9,843 bases of DNA from Verrucomicrobia bacterium UBA740 (lineage in GTDB: Bacteria > Verrucomicrobiota > Kiritimatiellia > RFP12 > UBA1067), in assembly GCA_002298665.1 (NCBI GenBank), contig DBKW01000080.1, positions 1 to 9,843 of the forward strand, in the 5' to 3' direction. The notes under the pieces are model-generated. The model saw only the letters and a list, made by a program, of their open reading frames with translations. It searched no databases and was not told the origin of the DNA. Positions 1 through 6,686 of the stretch are shown here, in pieces. Each line of letters begins with the position of its first letter. Within the stretch, counting starts at the first letter, position 1. The position numbers were made by a program, and so were the translations under genes.

Positions 1-14
1 CACGACATGATACA

Positions 15-59
15 CTTTTCGGCGAGAAACAGGTGCGGGTTTGAACTTGCTTTTCGGCG
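15..59 (+). repeat. 10-bp direct repeat CTTTTCGGCG, 35 bp apart, around the -35 region
   Basis: CTTTTCGGCG occurs at 15-24 and again at 50-59. The second copy begins inside the proposed -35 box (47-52) and covers the first part of the spacer. Direct repeats placed like this can be operator half-sites for a repressor or activator, for example a sugar-responsive one. Two copies of a 10-mer could also be chance or a remnant of duplication. No regulator is encoded nearby that could be matched to it. Confidence 0.3.
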
Positions 60-75
60 CAAAAGTTTGTATAAT
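47..75 (+). promoter_or_regulatory. sigma70-type promoter of the GH97 gene
   Basis: A perfect TATAAT lies at 70-75. A partial -35 box, TTGCTT at 47-52, lies 17 bp upstream, which is the optimal spacing. TTGAAC at 41-46 is closer to consensus but too far away (23 bp). Transcription would start near position 82, leaving a leader of about 27 nt with a Shine-Dalgarno before the ATG at 109. The local AT-richness contrasts with the GC-rich coding DNA. This is inferred from sequence only. Confidence 0.6.
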
Positions 76-94
76 AGAACGCATACAGAATATA

Positions 95-100
95 GAAAGG
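95..100 (+). promoter_or_regulatory. ribosome binding site that sets the GH97 start at 109
   Basis: GAAAGG lies 8 nt before ATG 109. This supports that ATG over an in-frame upstream ATG at position 7, which lies upstream of the predicted promoter and would add 34 non-signal residues before a good signal peptide. Confidence 0.6.
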
Positions 101-108
101 ATTGCAGA

Positions 109-2121
109 ATGAACAATTTCGGCTTGACGATAGGCGCCGTGTTCGCGGCATTCACCGCATGGGCGGGGGTTGCGCCCGGGGTGGTGTCCGCCCAGTACGG
201 GGAGAACGAGATTCTCTTTTCGCCGCGGGAGATGACGATTGAGGTCGTCCGCAAGGGCCAGACGGTCGTGGAGAAATCGAAGATCGGCCTGGAGATCGAC
301 GATGCGTGTCTGTGCAAGAACGCGAAGCTCGCCCAGGTGACGACGAAGGCCGTCTCGGGGACGGTGTCCACGCCGGTCTACAAAAAGGCGTCCGTCAGTC
401 TGGCGGGGCAGGAGACGTTCGCGGACTTCGGGGACTGGGGCGTGCGGCTGGTGGCGCGTCCGGACGGGGTGGCGTACCGCTTCGAGACGAAGAAGCCGGG
501 GACGATCACGGTGGACGAGGAGAAGTTCAATCTGACGCTGCCGGGGCGTGCGGCGACGTGCTGGTACGCGGCGAGCCCGGCGTTCGGCTGCGAGGAGGTC
601 AAGCCGCGCAAGGCCCAGGCGGGCGACATCGCGCTCAAGGAGAAGGAGTTCATCTATCTGCCGTTCGTGTACACGGTGAACGGCCAGACGGTCGCGGTGA
701 CGGATTCGGACGTGCATGACTACCCGGTGCTGAACCTCGAGCCGGAGACGGACGCGGACGACAAGAACGCGTCGTTCGAGGCGGAGTTCGAGGGCTGGCC
801 CAAGAAGACGCAGCGCATCGGCGGCTGGGGCGAGGTCAAGGTCGCCCGGGGCGGGCGCTGGGTCAAGATCGAGGAGCACGAGGACTGGCTCGTGAAGACG
901 TCCGGCACGCGCACCTTCCCGTGGCGCGTGTTCATGCTGGCGGACGCGCCCTCCAAGCTTTGCGAGGCGGATATCGTCTACGCGCTGGCGAGGCCGGCGG
1001 CGCCCGGGAGCGACTTCTCGTGGGTCAAGCCCGGCAAGGTCGCCTGGGACTGGTGGAACTGCTTCGACAACCAGGGCGACACGGGCTGCAACACCAAGAC
1101 CTACGAGCGCTTCATCGATTTCGCCGCCAAGACCGGCGTCGAGTACGTCATCTTCGACGAGGGCTGGAGCGAGGCGCTCAACATCTGGAAGTTCCACAAG
1201 GACGTGGACGTGCCGCACCTCATCCAGTACGCGGAAAAGAAGGGCGTGGGCATCATCCTCTGGATGGCCTGGGCGCAGGTCTACGGCCAGGAGGAGAAGG
1301 TCGCCGAACACTTCGGCAAGCTCGGCGCCAAGGGCTTCAAGGTCGACTTCATGGACCGCGCGGACGCGGAAATCGCGGACTTCCTGGAGAAATTCGCCGC
1401 GGCGTGCGCGAAGAACAAGCTCGTCATCGACTACCACGGCGTGTACCGTCCGGTGGGGCTGAGCCGCACGTACCCGAACATCCTCAATTACGAGGGCATC
1501 CACGGGCTCGAGCAGCTGAAGTGGTCGAAGGAGGACGGCATGATGGAAAGCGACGTGCGCTCCTACTTCCTGCGCCTCTCGGCCGGGCCGATGGACTACA
1601 CGCCCGGGGCGATGCTGAACCACGCCGTGGGCACGGGCTACGACGGCAAGAAGGCGGGCAACTTCCCCGGCTCGGTCGGGACGCGCGCGCGGCAGATGGC
1701 GATGATGGCGCTTTTCGAGGCGCCGCTGCAGATGCTGTGCGATTCGCCCACGAACTACGAGAAGAACATGGAGTGCTTCGCGTTCATGGCGGCCGTGCCG
1801 GTCGTCTGGGCGGATACGGTGGGTCTGGCCGGTTCGCCGGATACGGTCGCCGCGTGCGCCCGCCAGGCGAAGGACGGCGCGTGGTATGCCGCGGGCATCG
1901 GCGTATCGACGGCGCAGGACTACGTGCTCGACACCTCTTTCCTGGGCAAGGGCAAGTGGAAGGCGGAATTCTTCCGCGACGCGGAGAACGCGGATAAGGA
2001 CGCGACGGGCTACATCCACGGCGAGAAGACGGTGACGGCGGGCGAGAAGATCCCCGTCCACCTCGCGCCGGGCGGCGGCTTCATCGTGAAGTTCACGCCG
2101 GCCGCGGCGGCGGCCAAGTAA
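109..2121 (+). CDS. Secreted glycoside hydrolase family 97 alpha-glycosidase (retaining, alpha-galactosidase-like)
   Basis: This 670-aa enzyme is predicted to hydrolyse alpha-linked galactosides or glucosides outside the cytoplasm. Residues 1-28 form a signal peptide, with cleavage after VSA28. There is no lipobox, so it is periplasmic or secreted. An N-terminal beta-sandwich (about 30-290) precedes the (beta/alpha)8 barrel, which has the family signature PGKVAWDWWN (W313 to N317), and a C-terminal beta domain (about 570-670). In KVDFMD, D413 sits where retaining GH97 enzymes carry the nucleophile; inverting SusB-type enzymes have Gly there. The SusB catalytic-base position (HEAVRP) reads HGVYRP here, with G444. 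E462 and E468 in the EGIHGLE stretch match the calcium-ligand and acid/base glutamates. The D413-E468 spacing of 55 equals what I recall for the Bacteroides retaining enzyme (D415/E470). Hence a retaining, alpha-galactosidase-like enzyme is favoured; the substrate is inference. It has its own promoter, and folD follows after 10 nt. Confidence 0.92.
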   Translation: MNNFGLTIGAVFAAFTAWAGVAPGVVSAQYGENEILFSPREMTIEVVRKGQTVVEKSKIGLEIDDACLCKNAKLAQVTTKAVSGTVSTPVYKKASVSLAGQETFADFGDWGVRLVARPDGVAYRFETKKPGTITVDEEKFNLTLPGRAATCWYAASPAFGCEEVKPRKAQAGDIALKEKEFIYLPFVYTVNGQTVAVTDSDVHDYPVLNLEPETDADDKNASFEAEFEGWPKKTQRIGGWGEVKVARGGRWVKIEEHEDWLVKTSGTRTFPWRVFMLADAPSKLCEADIVYALARPAAPGSDFSWVKPGKVAWDWWNCFDNQGDTGCNTKTYERFIDFAAKTGVEYVIFDEGWSEALNIWKFHKDVDVPHLIQYAEKKGVGIILWMAWAQVYGQEEKVAEHFGKLGAKGFKVDFMDRADAEIADFLEKFAAACAKNKLVIDYHGVYRPVGLSRTYPNILNYEGIHGLEQLKWSKEDGMMESDVRSYFLRLSAGPMDYTPGAMLNHAVGTGYDGKKAGNFPGSVGTRARQMAMMALFEAPLQMLCDSPTNYEKNMECFAFMAAVPVVWADTVGLAGSPDTVAACARQAKDGAWYAAGIGVSTAQDYVLDTSFLGKGKWKAEFFRDAENADKDATGYIHGEKTVTAGEKIPVHLAPGGGFIVKFTPAAAAAK

Positions 2122-2131
2122 GGGGCGCGGC

Positions 2132-3016
2132 ATGGCTACGGCGCGCATCATAGACGGCAAGGAACTGGCGCGGCGCCTGCGGGCGGAAATCGCCGCGGGC
2201 GTGGCGGAACTGAAGGCGCGCACGGGGTCCATCCCCGGACTCGCCGTCATCCTCGTGGGGGACAACCCGGCGAGCGTCAGCTACGTGACGGCCAAGGAGA
2301 AGGCGTGCGGCGAGGTCGGCATGCTCTCGCGCGAAATCCGCCTGCCCGCGGAAACGACGGAGGCGGAACTGCTGGCGCGGATACGCGAACTGAACGCGGC
2401 CCCGGCCATCCACGGGATTCTCGTGCAGCTTCCCTTGCCGCGGCACATCCGCGAGAAGGCGGTCATCGACGCGATTGCGCCGGAGAAGGACGTGGACGGG
2501 TTTACGCCGGTCAACGTGGGGCGCATGCTGATTGGCGAGCCGTGCTTCCTGCCCTGCACGCCGCACGGCATCATCAAGCTCATCGAATTCGGGGGGATGA
2601 ACCTGGCAGGCAAGCACGTGGTCGTCATCGGGCGCAGCAACATCGTGGGCAAGCCGGTCGCGGCGCTTCTCGCGCGCAAGGAGACGAACGCCACCGTCAC
2701 GCTCTGCCATACCGGCACGCCCGACATCGCCGCGTTCACGCGCCTGGCGGACGCGGTCGTCGTGGCGACGGGGCGTCCGGGTACGCTGACGGGCGACATG
2801 CTCAAGCCGGGCGCGGTCGTCATCGACGTGGGCGTGAACCGCGTGCCGGATCCATCCAAGCCCAAGGGCTTTCGCCTCGTCGGGGACGCGGACTTCGCCA
2901 GCTGCGCGGCGGTCGCCTCGGCCATCACGCCGGTTCCGGGCGGGGTCGGGCCCATGACCATCACGATGCTCCTCTGGAACACGCTCGAAAGCGCGAAGCG
3001 GGCCCTGGCCGGATGA
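2132..3016 (+). CDS. folD: Bifunctional methylene-THF dehydrogenase / methenyl-THF cyclohydrolase
   Basis: FolD is a cytoplasmic enzyme that interconverts 5,10-methylene-THF, 5,10-methenyl-THF and 10-formyl-THF with NADP(H), supplying one-carbon units for purines and formyl-Met-tRNA. At 294 aa it has the usual family length. Visible signatures are the catalytic Y51/K55 pair in SYVTAKEKA, the GILVQLPLP and KDVDGF folate-site motifs, PCTPHGI, the Rossmann NADP loop VVVIGRSNIVGKPVA, and the C-terminal PGGVGPMTITMLL. All key residues appear present. AAGGGG (2120-2125) lies 6 nt before the ATG and overlaps the GH97 stop, so the two genes are probably co-transcribed. The stop codon overlaps the start of the next small gene (ATGA). 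It is an ordinary housekeeping enzyme in an unusual neighbourhood beside a glycosidase. Confidence 0.98.
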   Translation: MATARIIDGKELARRLRAEIAAGVAELKARTGSIPGLAVILVGDNPASVSYVTAKEKACGEVGMLSREIRLPAETTEAELLARIRELNAAPAIHGILVQLPLPRHIREKAVIDAIAPEKDVDGFTPVNVGRMLIGEPCFLPCTPHGIIKLIEFGGMNLAGKHVVVIGRSNIVGKPVAALLARKETNATVTLCHTGTPDIAAFTRLADAVVVATGRPGTLTGDMLKPGAVVIDVGVNRVPDPSKPKGFRLVGDADFASCAAVASAITPVPGGVGPMTITMLLWNTLESAKRALAG

Positions 3017-3291
3017 AGGCGCTCCTCTTCCTCGCGGCGCTTTCGGCCCAGCCTCTCGTGAGCGAGCACGTGTTGGAGCCGAGCCTCGCGAACGAAGTGG
3101 AGCGGGCACTCGCGCGGGCGCCGACGAATGCGCCGCCTGTGCGGATTGCGGGGGACGCCTTGGGCACGAACGGGCTGGCGAAAACGCAACTGGCGGTGCG
3201 GCTCGTCTCGTCGCAGAACGCGGCTGGACGCTGGATGGCGGGCACGAACGACGTGACGCGCCTCGCGGTCGAAATACTGGAATCGCTTTAA
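3013..3291 (+). CDS. Small exported protein of unknown function, coupled to folD
   Basis: I do not recognise this 92-aa protein. The ATG at 3013 overlaps the folD stop as ATGA, a standard translational-coupling arrangement, and the gene ends in TAA. The N-terminus MKALLFLAALSA is a short hydrophobic stretch that could be a weak signal peptide (cleavage near ALSA|Q, residues 11-13); the hydrophobic core is short, so export is uncertain. The rest is soluble and mixed: an acidic helix-like part containing LEPSLANEVERALARAP (about 22-38), then a part with GTNGL and RLVSSQNAAGRW, ending in TRLAVEILESL. There is no cysteine and no clear enzyme motif. Codon use resembles the neighbours (G/C at third positions), which supports it as real. 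The reading frame also stays open upstream across folD, so a stand-alone start at 3013 is a choice based on the ATGA overlap and the signal-like start. Confidence 0.62.
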   Translation: MKALLFLAALSAQPLVSEHVLEPSLANEVERALARAPTNAPPVRIAGDALGTNGLAKTQLAVRLVSSQNAAGRWMAGTNDVTRLAVEILESL

Positions 3292-3318
3292 GGCAAAACA
3301 AATTCGAGGCAAAACAAA
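3291..3318 (+). repeat. 12-bp direct repeat AGGCAAAACAAA, 16-bp period, in the leader of the DUF4139-like gene
   Basis: AGGCAAAACAAA occurs at 3291-3302 and 3307-3318, separated by TTCG. The first copy starts with the last base of the upstream TAA. The second runs straight into the AAGGAGA ribosome binding site. This A-rich island in GC-rich DNA would be single-stranded in mRNA and may enhance ribosome loading. It could equally be a slippage duplication. No promoter is evident here. Confidence 0.45.
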
Positions 3319-3324
3319 AGGAGA
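3318..3324 (+). promoter_or_regulatory. strong ribosome binding site AAGGAGA
   Basis: AAGGAGA lies close to the ATG at 3330 and is among the two best Shine-Dalgarno sequences in the window. It fixes the start of the DUF4139-like gene. Confidence 0.75.
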
Positions 3325-3329
3325 ACGAC

Positions 3330-4718
3330 ATGTTCCGGAAATTGACGATGCTGTGCGCGGGCGCGGCGGTTTGCGCTGCGGTTCGGGCGGAAGCGGACCC
3401 CGCTTCCGTCGACGTGTTCACGGACTGTTCCGCCCTCGTGACGCGGCGGGTCGTCCCCTCGACGGACGGGGTGGCGCGCTTTACGACGACGGATTCGCCG
3501 CTCGCCGGGACGTTCCGGACCACCGCGGCGCATCCGGTTGTGCTCCAGAAGGGCGCGGCGCGGGTGAAGGGGACGGTCGTCTACCGTGCGCCGGCGGGGC
3601 TTGAAAGCGCGACGGGTGCCTATGTTCGCGTGGGAACGGTCGCCGCGGCGGAATCGGATGGGCTGGTCCGCGCGGAAGGATATGTGCGGCAGGACGGGAC
3701 GGGCGTGTGGGTCGAAACGGCGTGCGGAAGGATACTTTCCATTCCTTCCGCCAACATCGCCGGAATCGCCGCGGCGGCGGATTGGACGGCCGACGCGCAG
3801 GAATGGACGCTGACGGGCGAGCGGGATCCGTACACAATCGCCTACTGGGTAGCGGGTCCGTGCTGGACGCCGAGCTGCATTCTGACGGTTTCGGGGGGCG
3901 CGGCGCGTCTGCAGGCGTGGGCGGAGCTGGCCAACAATTCGTCCGGCGACTGGACGGACGTCATGGTTTCGCTCGTTTCGGGCACGCTCGCGCGGAATGC
4001 GGATGCGCCGGTCGCGTACCGCACCTACGCCAACGCCTGGCCCAGTGCGAAAAGGGCGAGCTATGCGCTCGCCGCGGATGGTGCGGGCGAGGCGTCCGCG
4101 CCGCAGGGGGACGTCGTGTACCGTCCGGTCGGCAAGATTTCGCTGAAGAAGAACGAGACGCGGACCTTCTCGTTGGGCGAGACGGAGACAACCGTGCGGC
4201 GGCTCGTTTCGTGGGAGGCCAACGAAGAAGGCGACGGGACGCTGTGGGACGTCGTCTCGTTCACCAACACGTTCGCGGGTCCGCTCGATGCGTGCCGGGT
4301 GCTCGTCCAGTCCGGCGGGCGCGTGCTGGGGCAGGGGACGATCGCGTGGACGGAACCAGGGGCCGAGGCGGAGATGCGCCTGGCGCGGGCCCGTTCCGTC
4401 ACGGGCGACTGCAAGGTCTTCGGGCGCGGTTCGCGCAAGGTCGTGTCCGCCGACGGGGCGACGGCGCGGCTCGAGAAGGAAGCGGAGGTCGTGCTGACGC
4501 TCAAGAATACGCGCACGGAGGCCGTGACGGTCAAGGTCGTGCGGGAGGTTTCGGGCGAGATTGTGCAGGTTTTGCCGGCGCCGCGCGAACAAACGACGCG
4601 GACTTCGCCGGAAATCGGGGTGCGCGACGACATCCAGCGCGTCGTCTGGAACGTGAGGCTGGGGGCGGGCGAGGAGAAAGAATTGCGCCTGCGCTACCGT
4701 TACAGCGTCAAAATGTGA
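3330..4718 (+). CDS. Secreted DUF4139-domain-like protein
   Basis: This 462-aa protein has an N-terminal signal peptide (residues 1-20, cleavage near VRA|EADP) and no further membrane segment, so it is probably periplasmic or surface-associated. The C-terminal two-thirds resembles DUF4139. It has YWVAGPCWTPSCILTV followed by AWAELANNSSGDWTDVMVSLVSG (roughly 165-215), then a segment of the ISLKKNETRTFSL type (about 270-285). It ends in a beta-rich part with VVWNVRLGAGEEKELRLRYRY, typical of the family's terminal strand. The N-terminal ALVTRR stretch recalls DUF4140, but the long coiled coil usually found between the two domains is absent and the protein is shorter than typical (about 500-600 aa). 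The molecular function of the family is not established. Cysteines around 33, 130, 170 and 176 could form disulfides. The gap to the next gene is 6 nt. Confidence 0.75.
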   Translation: MFRKLTMLCAGAAVCAAVRAEADPASVDVFTDCSALVTRRVVPSTDGVARFTTTDSPLAGTFRTTAAHPVVLQKGAARVKGTVVYRAPAGLESATGAYVRVGTVAAAESDGLVRAEGYVRQDGTGVWVETACGRILSIPSANIAGIAAAADWTADAQEWTLTGERDPYTIAYWVAGPCWTPSCILTVSGGAARLQAWAELANNSSGDWTDVMVSLVSGTLARNADAPVAYRTYANAWPSAKRASYALAADGAGEASAPQGDVVYRPVGKISLKKNETRTFSLGETETTVRRLVSWEANEEGDGTLWDVVSFTNTFAGPLDACRVLVQSGGRVLGQGTIAWTEPGAEAEMRLARARSVTGDCKVFGRGSRKVVSADGATARLEKEAEVVLTLKNTRTEAVTVKVVREVSGEIVQVLPAPREQTTRTSPEIGVRDDIQRVVWNVRLGAGEEKELRLRYRYSVKM

Positions 4719-4724
4719 TATAAT
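4716..4724 (+). promoter_or_regulatory. extended -10 promoter overlapping a stop codon
   Basis: TGATATAAT at 4716-4724 combines the TGA stop of the DUF4139-like gene with a perfect TATAAT that is exactly the 6-nt gap to the next ATG. TGn-TATAAT is the extended -10 form, which needs little -35 contact; no good -35 is seen (ACCGTT at the 17-bp position). Transcription would start near 4731, that is at or next to an in-frame ATG, giving a leaderless or nearly leaderless mRNA. The same 9-mer serves the tRNA-Glu promoter on the other strand. Confidence 0.45.
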
Positions 4725-6341
4725 ATGGGCATGAACATGCGTATTGAGAGAGTTGTATTGGCGGTCGCCGCAGTCGCGACCGCGGTGAACGTGTCGATCG
4801 CCGCGCCCGGCCCCGGGTCGCGCTATGCGACTGACGCCTACCCCGGCTTCGATTCGGGGGAAGACCTGCCGAAGCCCGAGAAGAAGTCCCCGTCATGGTT
4901 TTCGTTCTTCTCGTCGCCAGCCAAGGCGAACGCGTCCGAGCAGCTTTCGTACGCGCGGGCCTGCGAGGCGGCGTACGAGTGGCGCGCGGCGCGGAACGCC
5001 TACGACGCGCTCGTCACGCACTGGCCGATGGCGCCCGAGGCGGTCGTCGCCCAGAAGGCGCTGGCCGACCTCTACTACACGCACTACTTCGACTACGAGC
5101 AGGCCTTCGAGGAGTACAAGTACCTGCTGGACTTCTATTCCGCGCAGTGCGACTACGATTCGGTCGTGCGGCGGCTGTACGACGTGGCGCAGGTCATGCG
5201 GGAGGAAGGCAAGAAAATCGGCTTCTTCCGCTTCTCCAACGCGACGGATGTCCGCCGGGCGTTCGAGGCGGTCGTGCGGGCCGCGCCGGGGGCGCCTTTC
5301 GCGCCGCGGGCGATGCTGATTGCGGGCGAACTGCGCGAAGAGGAAGGCACGTACGACAAGGCGATAGAGGTCTACGAGACGGTGCGCAACATCTATCCGA
5401 AGGCGCCGGAGGCCGATGAGGCGCTGCACGCCGAGGCGAAGGCCCGCATGCACCTTCTGCGGGCGCGCACCTACAACCGGGGACGGTGTCAGGACACGAT
5501 CTGGTTCCTGAAGATGGCGCTGGAGACGGCGACGGAAAGCGCGGCGCGCGCGGACTACCAGTCGTGGCTCGAGGAGGCGACGGGCTTCATCGAGCGCGAG
5601 GCGTTCCAGGCGGCGCAATTCTACGATTCGAGCACGCGCACCCGGCGCAGCGCGATACGGGCGTACGAGCACTTCCTGGTGTGCTATCCGGCGAGCGAAT
5701 ACGCCGCGGCGGCGCAGACGCGTCTGACGGAACTGCGGGCGCAGACCGCGCAGACGGCCAGACCGGCCCCGGCGGGCACCAACGCAGTCGAGGCGGCCGC
5801 GGGGACGGAGCCGGCGGAAGCCCCGGAGCCCGCAAAAACGTCCGATACGCGGTCCTTCTGGCGGAAGGCGGGCGATTTCTTCGCGTCCTACACGTGGCGG
5901 TCGCGCGTGCCGGAGAGCGCCCGGACCGTTTTCGTGCCGACGTTCCGCAATGAGAGCGATGTAGCGGAAATCGGCGCGGTGGCGGCGCGGCAGCTTCTGC
6001 GGGAAATCCAGCGCGAGGGGACGTTCAAGATCGCCGCCCAGGACGCCGCGGCGATCGAAGTACAGGGCGTCATCAAGAGCGTGAGCGCGCAGCAGCTTTC
6101 CTACAACCGGAGCAGCGACCGGCGCCACCGCGAGAACCACGCGACGCTCACGGCGACCATCAGCATCATTGACAAGCGCACGGGCAAGGTGCTCGTGGAC
6201 AACCGGCCGTACCAGGCGATAACGTCCTTCCTGTCCGACGACGATACGCGCACGCGGTTGCGCGAGGCGTCCGGCCGGCTGGCGGAAGATTTGGCGATGC
6301 AGGTCGTGGACGATCTGATCCTTTTTGATTGGGAGAAATAA
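4725..6341 (+). CDS. Exported BamD-like TPR protein fused to an LptE-like domain
   Basis: This 538-aa protein is predicted to act in outer-membrane assembly. The signal sequence (about 5-26, cleavage near SIA|APG) has no lipobox cysteine. A Pro/Gly/Ser-rich stretch (28-70) leads to TPR-like helical repeats of the BamD/YbgF type (about 72-345, for example EWRAARNAYDALVTHWP and SAIRAYEHFLVCYPASEYA). An Ala/Pro/Thr/Glu linker follows (about 346-385). Residues 400-538 resemble the LptE/RlpB family: TVFVPTFRNESD, then AARQLLREIQREGTFKIA, VQGVIKSV, a beta stretch, RTGKVLVDNRPY, and a terminal helix ending LILFDWEK. LptE normally plugs LptD for LPS insertion, and BamD belongs to the BAM complex; both are usually lipoproteins. 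Start choice is uncertain: ATGs at 4725, 4731 and 4737 are all in frame and none has a clear Shine-Dalgarno. The function is by analogy. Confidence 0.75.
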   Translation: MGMNMRIERVVLAVAAVATAVNVSIAAPGPGSRYATDAYPGFDSGEDLPKPEKKSPSWFSFFSSPAKANASEQLSYARACEAAYEWRAARNAYDALVTHWPMAPEAVVAQKALADLYYTHYFDYEQAFEEYKYLLDFYSAQCDYDSVVRRLYDVAQVMREEGKKIGFFRFSNATDVRRAFEAVVRAAPGAPFAPRAMLIAGELREEEGTYDKAIEVYETVRNIYPKAPEADEALHAEAKARMHLLRARTYNRGRCQDTIWFLKMALETATESAARADYQSWLEEATGFIEREAFQAAQFYDSSTRTRRSAIRAYEHFLVCYPASEYAAAAQTRLTELRAQTAQTARPAPAGTNAVEAAAGTEPAEAPEPAKTSDTRSFWRKAGDFFASYTWRSRVPESARTVFVPTFRNESDVAEIGAVAARQLLREIQREGTFKIAAQDAAAIEVQGVIKSVSAQQLSYNRSSDRRHRENHATLTATISIIDKRTGKVLVDNRPYQAITSFLSDDDTRTRLREASGRLAEDLAMQVVDDLILFDWEK

Positions 6342-6342
6342 G

Positions 6343-6651
6343 ATGAACGAAGTACATGCGGTAATCGAACTTAAAATCACGCCCCAGCGCGACTGCGGAT
6401 TCGGCAAGATCGCGGAGCGGGTGGCGAAGTACGAGCAGGTCGAGGCGTGCTTTCTGATGTCCGGCGCGTACGACCTGCTGGTGTTCGTGAAGGGCGCGAG
6501 CCTGCAGGACGTGGCGCAGTTCGTGGCGCAGGACCTCTCGACGATCGAGGGCGTGCTGTCGACGGCGACGCACTTCATGCTGAAGACATACAAGGCCAAG
6601 GGTTTTCTGGATTTCCAGGGCAATGACGAACGTTTGGCGGTGACCCCGTAG
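6343..6651 (+). CDS. Stand-alone Lrp/AsnC ligand-binding (RAM) domain protein
   Basis: This 102-aa protein consists essentially of one Lrp/AsnC C-terminal effector domain, an ACT-like beta-alpha-beta-beta-alpha-beta fold. Signatures include VEACFLMSGAYDLLVFVKG, the helix SLQDVAQFVAQDLSTIEGV and the strand STATHFMLKTYKAKG. There is no N-terminal helix-turn-helix, so it should not bind DNA alone. Free-standing RAM proteins form dimers or higher oligomers and can bind amino acids or modulate partner regulators. It begins 1 nt after the preceding stop, with GGGAG (6331-6335) 7 nt before the ATG inside the upstream coding end, so translation is probably coupled. An in-frame TTG at 6325 would add six residues and was not preferred. 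The ligand and partner are unknown. Confidence 0.88.
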   Translation: MNEVHAVIELKITPQRDCGFGKIAERVAKYEQVEACFLMSGAYDLLVFVKGASLQDVAQFVAQDLSTIEGVLSTATHFMLKTYKAKGFLDFQGNDERLAVTP

Positions 6652-6672
6652 TCTTGCGGGAAGATTCCTTGC

Positions 6673-6679
6673 AAAGGAG
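6673..6679 (+). promoter_or_regulatory. strong ribosome binding site AAAGGAG that sets the TPR gene start
   Basis: AAAGGAG lies 7 nt before ATG 6687. This rules against the TTG start 33 nt upstream, which would place the Shine-Dalgarno inside the coding region. Confidence 0.75.
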
Positions 6680-6686
6680 AAAGAAC

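Noticed and set aside
921..1997. Plus-strand 358-codon frame inside the GH97 gene
   Set aside because: It has Arg/Gly-rich low-complexity composition typical of a +1 frame in GC-rich coding DNA, and the GH97 frame is certain.
2305..3012. Upstream extension of the small gene's frame through folD
   Set aside because: It overlaps the certain folD frame and has shadow composition; the real gene probably begins at the ATGA overlap (3013).
2093..3523. Minus-strand open frame of 476 codons opposite folD
   Set aside because: It is a GC-driven shadow dominated by Arg/Ala/Pro and runs through the folD reading frame and two intergenic gaps.
6325..6342. TTG start for the RAM-domain gene
   Set aside because: It would overlap the LptE-like gene and add six non-conserved residues; ATG 6343 has a GGGAG at proper spacing.
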